Positions 61,791 to 64,000 of a stretch of DNA of 64,000 nucleotides are shown piece by piece. Origin of the DNA: an uncultured Acetobacteraceae bacterium. Lineage in GTDB: Bacteria; Pseudomonadota; Alphaproteobacteria; Acetobacterales; Acetobacteraceae. The translations under genes were made by a program, and so were the position numbers. A model generated the notes under the pieces. It saw nothing but the letters and a program-made list of their open reading frames with translations, was not told the DNA's origin and ran no database searches. Position 1 is the first letter of the stretch. Every line of letters starts with the position of its first letter. The DNA lies in assembly GCA_903907955.1 (NCBI GenBank), contig CAIVPZ010000041.1:62001-126000 (forward strand), read 5' to 3'.

Positions 61791-63435
61791 CTTCTCGGTA
61801 GTCCAGCAGTATCAGGCCAACCATTACAAAACACAGCGGCCACACCCAGCCGGCAATCCTCGCCCCGCGCCCGTCCAGCCGCAGTTCCAGCCAGCGCGCC
61901 CAGCCGGCGGCGATGCCGAACAGTGCCAGCGGGGTGTGGGCGATCTCGATCAGCAACGCTTCCTTGATGTTGGAGATGTTGTGGCTGTGCGTCAGCAGCG
62001 CCGCCCCACCGACCGCGCAGAACAGCGGAAACACGTAAGGCGTCCAGCCCCGCCGCACTTCGCGCAGCCGCACCTGCCACTCGAACAGGCCGAACAGGGC
62101 GACGAACAGCACCAGCACCTTGTGCTGCAGCACCTCGACGTCGCGCAGGCTCTCCCAGAGGCCGTTCCGGCCCATCGGCCAGACCTCGGCGTCGGTGCGG
62201 GCGAACAGCAGCGCGCCCATCGCCACGAACAGCAGCGGCCAGTGCCGGGCGAACCGGACCCCGGCCCGATCCGCCAGCGCCAGCAGGCCGATCAACAGCA
62301 CAAAAATGCCGGCCCAGTGATGATTGAACTCCGACCAGGCGATGTCAGCCGCATTGCGCTCGGGAAACAGGCCCGAGCCGGGCACGAAGGCACGCGCCGC
62401 CGGGGCGGCCTCGGCCGCTGCCTCGGCATCCAGTTTCGCCTGCAAGGCCGGCAGCGCCAGCGTATCGTGATCGGGCGCGACCAGCCGCGGCCAGACCGGG
62501 GCGTTGCGTGCCACCAAGAGCTGCCAGCTCGCCCGGTCCTGCGGCAGATCGACCGCCGGCGGCGCCGAGGTCAGGCCGGCGGCGGCGAAGAACACGGCGA
62601 TGCCTATGCCGAGCTCCACCTCGGCGAAGCGGCGCAGCCGCAGCACCGGCGTGGCCGGGTCGCGCCGCAGCCGCCGGACCACCAGGAAATTGCCGAAACC
62701 CAGCGCCAGCAGGGCGGCGAACATCACCGCCTTGGCGCTGGCCATCACGCCATAGGCGGTGCCGTACACTGCTTCCCAGTCGCCGATGTAGAACCATGCC
62801 AGCACCGCTGCCGAGACGATGATGCAGCCGACGCCGGCCATCGACAGGCCCGAGAACCGCGCGCCGATCAGCCGCAGCGACGCCCCGTCCGCCGCCCGCC
62901 GCAGCGCGGCGATGAAGGCGGGAATGCCGCCGATCCATATCGCCGCGCCGAACTGGTGCAGGGCGGACACCGCCAGCAGCACGGCGCGGTCGTCCAGCCG
63001 TGCCGCCGCATGGGTGGTCATGGTGGCCGCCGCCAGTTCCACCGTGCCGGCGGCGAGCAGCAGGAAGGCGGGGGCGCCTGCGCCGCGCCCCAGCAGCGCC
63101 GCCGCCAGCACCGCAGCCGCGCCGATCTTGGCCAGCCCGGCAAGGGCGGATGCGGCGCCCAGCGCCTGCGGCAGCGACAGGTCCACCGTGTCGGTGAGGA
63201 TGCTCGCCTGCATGGCCACCGTCGCCGCCTCGCACAGCAGCAGCGCCAGCGCCGCCCAGCCGGCAATGCGCGCGGTGCTGCGCGCGATGGCGGGGGCCGC
63301 CTCCAGGCGGCCGGCCAGCGGGCGGACCAGAAGCAGCAGGAACAGCACGCTGCCCAGCGCCATCGACTGCGCCACGATGGTGCAGCCGTGCAGCACGACG
63401 CTGAGATAGCCGAACAGATCGACCAGCAGGCTCAC
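61786..63435 (-). CDS. copD: CopD-family copper resistance membrane protein
   Basis: 549 residues with about 12 membrane segments. The CopD core is visible as ALHQFGAAIWIGGIPAFIAAL and RLIGARFSGLSMAGVGCIIVSA; the C-terminal half carries conserved His in NHHWAG, VEVLQHKV, LTHSHNISN and EIAHTP. It is longer than CopD alone (about 300), so the second half is an extra membrane domain. Copper import into the cytosol or periplasmic copper handling with CopC, which starts just upstream. Confidence 0.85.
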   Translation of the reverse strand: MSLLVDLFGYLSVVLHGCTIVAQSMALGSVLFLLLLVRPLAGRLEAAPAIARSTARIAGWAALALLLCEAATVAMQASILTDTVDLSLPQALGAASALAGLAKIGAAAVLAAALLGRGAGAPAFLLLAAGTVELAAATMTTHAAARLDDRAVLLAVSALHQFGAAIWIGGIPAFIAALRRAADGASLRLIGARFSGLSMAGVGCIIVSAAVLAWFYIGDWEAVYGTAYGVMASAKAVMFAALLALGFGNFLVVRRLRRDPATPVLRLRRFAEVELGIGIAVFFAAAGLTSAPPAVDLPQDRASWQLLVARNAPVWPRLVAPDHDTLALPALQAKLDAEAAAEAAPAARAFVPGSGLFPERNAADIAWSEFNHHWAGIFVLLIGLLALADRAGVRFARHWPLLFVAMGALLFARTDAEVWPMGRNGLWESLRDVEVLQHKVLVLFVALFGLFEWQVRLREVRRGWTPYVFPLFCAVGGAALLTHSHNISNIKEALLIEIAHTPLALFGIAAGWARWLELRLDGRGARIAGWVWPLCFVMVGLILLDYREA

Positions 63436-63438
63436 GGC

Positions 63439-63801
63439 TCAGTTCCCCGTCACGGTGAAGGGCACATCGCCGCGGGTGATATGGCCGTCGATGGCCAGCA
63501 CCTGCCAGCGCAGCGACCAGGCGCCCGGGGCAAGGTCGGCGGCGGCGGTCAGCACGTTGCCGGCGCTGTCCCCCTGGGCGGGCAGCACCGCCTGGCGGTG
63601 GTCCGGGCGGCTGAGCGTCAGCCGCGAGCGGGCGGCGTCGATGCGGCTGTTGAAGCGCAGGCGGATATCGACATGGCCGGCAGCCACGCTGTTTCCCGCT
63701 GCCGGTTGGCTTTCCAGCAGGATGGCATGCGCCTGGACGGCGGCCGGGGTGCAGCAGAGGAAGGCGAGGATGGGCAGCGTCCGCCAGTTGGGGAGCATCA
63801 T
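63439..63801 (-). CDS. copC: CopC-type periplasmic copper-binding protein
   Basis: 120 residues with a signal peptide (LPILAFLCCTPAAVQA) and a mature start AHAILLESQPAAG, in which the first His is the Cu(II) ligand. The end, AIDGHITRGDVPFTVTGN, has the second His. It is the single-domain short form, 3 bp from copD, so the two are one operon. Confidence 0.9.
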   Translation of the reverse strand: MMLPNWRTLPILAFLCCTPAAVQAHAILLESQPAAGNSVAAGHVDIRLRFNSRIDAARSRLTLSRPDHRQAVLPAQGDSAGNVLTAAADLAPGAWSLRWQVLAIDGHITRGDVPFTVTGN

Positions 63802-64000
63802 GGTTGCACTGATTCCTTCTGGCTGGACGCCGCGGTGTAGCTGCGGCTCCGCCGCGCGTCTACGCGTCGAAAGCCGGTCGCGGAAAGCAAAGCCCGCCGG
63901 CTGGCGCGGCAGTGCCCGACCGATGCGGGAATTTCGCTTGTTCGCGCGGCGTCGGACAATGCAGACTGCGGACGCAGCCGATCATTGCGCTACGGTGCAC
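63802..64000. other. Right-end intergenic stretch
   Basis: About 200 bp upstream of copC with no recognised gene up to the window edge. It contains a CGCGCGTCTACGCGTCG stretch that may pair with itself. A copC promoter is expected here. Confidence 0.4.

Overview
This 64 kb window is chromosomal DNA from a high-G+C alphaproteobacterium. The gene orders (SRP RNA-dnaX-ybaB-recR, yfgM-bamB-der, SUF genes) and the style of the dispersed palindromic repeats suggest Rhodospirillales, most likely Acetobacteraceae; the family is an inference. No rRNA, tRNA, CRISPR array or prophage was found. Most of the window is ordinary housekeeping, but it is dotted with short dispersed repeats and broken genes.

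Layout. 1-1113: end of a SUF Fe-S cluster operon (sufU-sufT-sufA), then a B12/radical-SAM enzyme and an aldo-keto reductase remnant. 3.4-10 kb: small stress and membrane genes (NmrA-like reductase, glutathione peroxidase, NnrU, PhnA-like), an ABC-F ATPase and a methyltransferase. 9.6-12.6 kb: recR, ybaB, dnaX and the SRP RNA, all on the minus strand. 12.7-18.6 kb: nudC with a lipoprotein, then a minus-strand block with a COG0523 GTPase coupled to a WD40 protein, two glycosyltransferases (one internally deleted) and a GST. 18.8-29 kb: penicillin-binding protein, sulfotransferase, a PEP-CTERM glycine-rich protein with an in-frame stop, a truncated Phd antitoxin, a MESH1-like hydrolase, YgjP, entericidin, DapA-like, YcgN, SYLF and gph. 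29.2-36.2 kb: glmU-glmS, a 658-bp insert bounded by a perfect 72-bp repeat of the glmS 3' end, xseA and purD. 36.3-49.9 kb: a PHB-depolymerase-like esterase, tadA, a class-I amidotransferase, a pseudouridine synthase, rsmD, pepP, prmA, der-bamB-yfgM and pyrC. 61.8-63.8 kb: copC-copD.

The most unusual region is 50.3-60.5 kb. A minus-strand run encodes a zinc-ribbon papain-like protease, a zinc-ribbon Ser/Thr kinase fused through one membrane span to a rhodanese of the CxxxxCW type, a Cys-rich FHA-like protein, an SPFH protein with a C-terminal zinc ribbon and a small membrane protein. A divergent plus-strand run encodes a secreted protein, an HscC-like Hsp70 and a membrane-bound J-like protein without an HPD motif. 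Shared zinc ribbons, tight spacing and divergent layout suggest one membrane-associated signalling/proteostasis system. Its right edge carries remnants of three transposase families.

Three families of short repeats recur. R1 (about 53-65 bp, at least eight whole, split or partial copies) supplies C-terminal codons to two unrelated proteins. R2 (about 104 bp with imperfect inverted ends, three full copies and a half copy) starts on a TGA at every site. R3 (103 bp, two copies) sits next to CTAG. They explain much of the intergenic DNA and several truncations.
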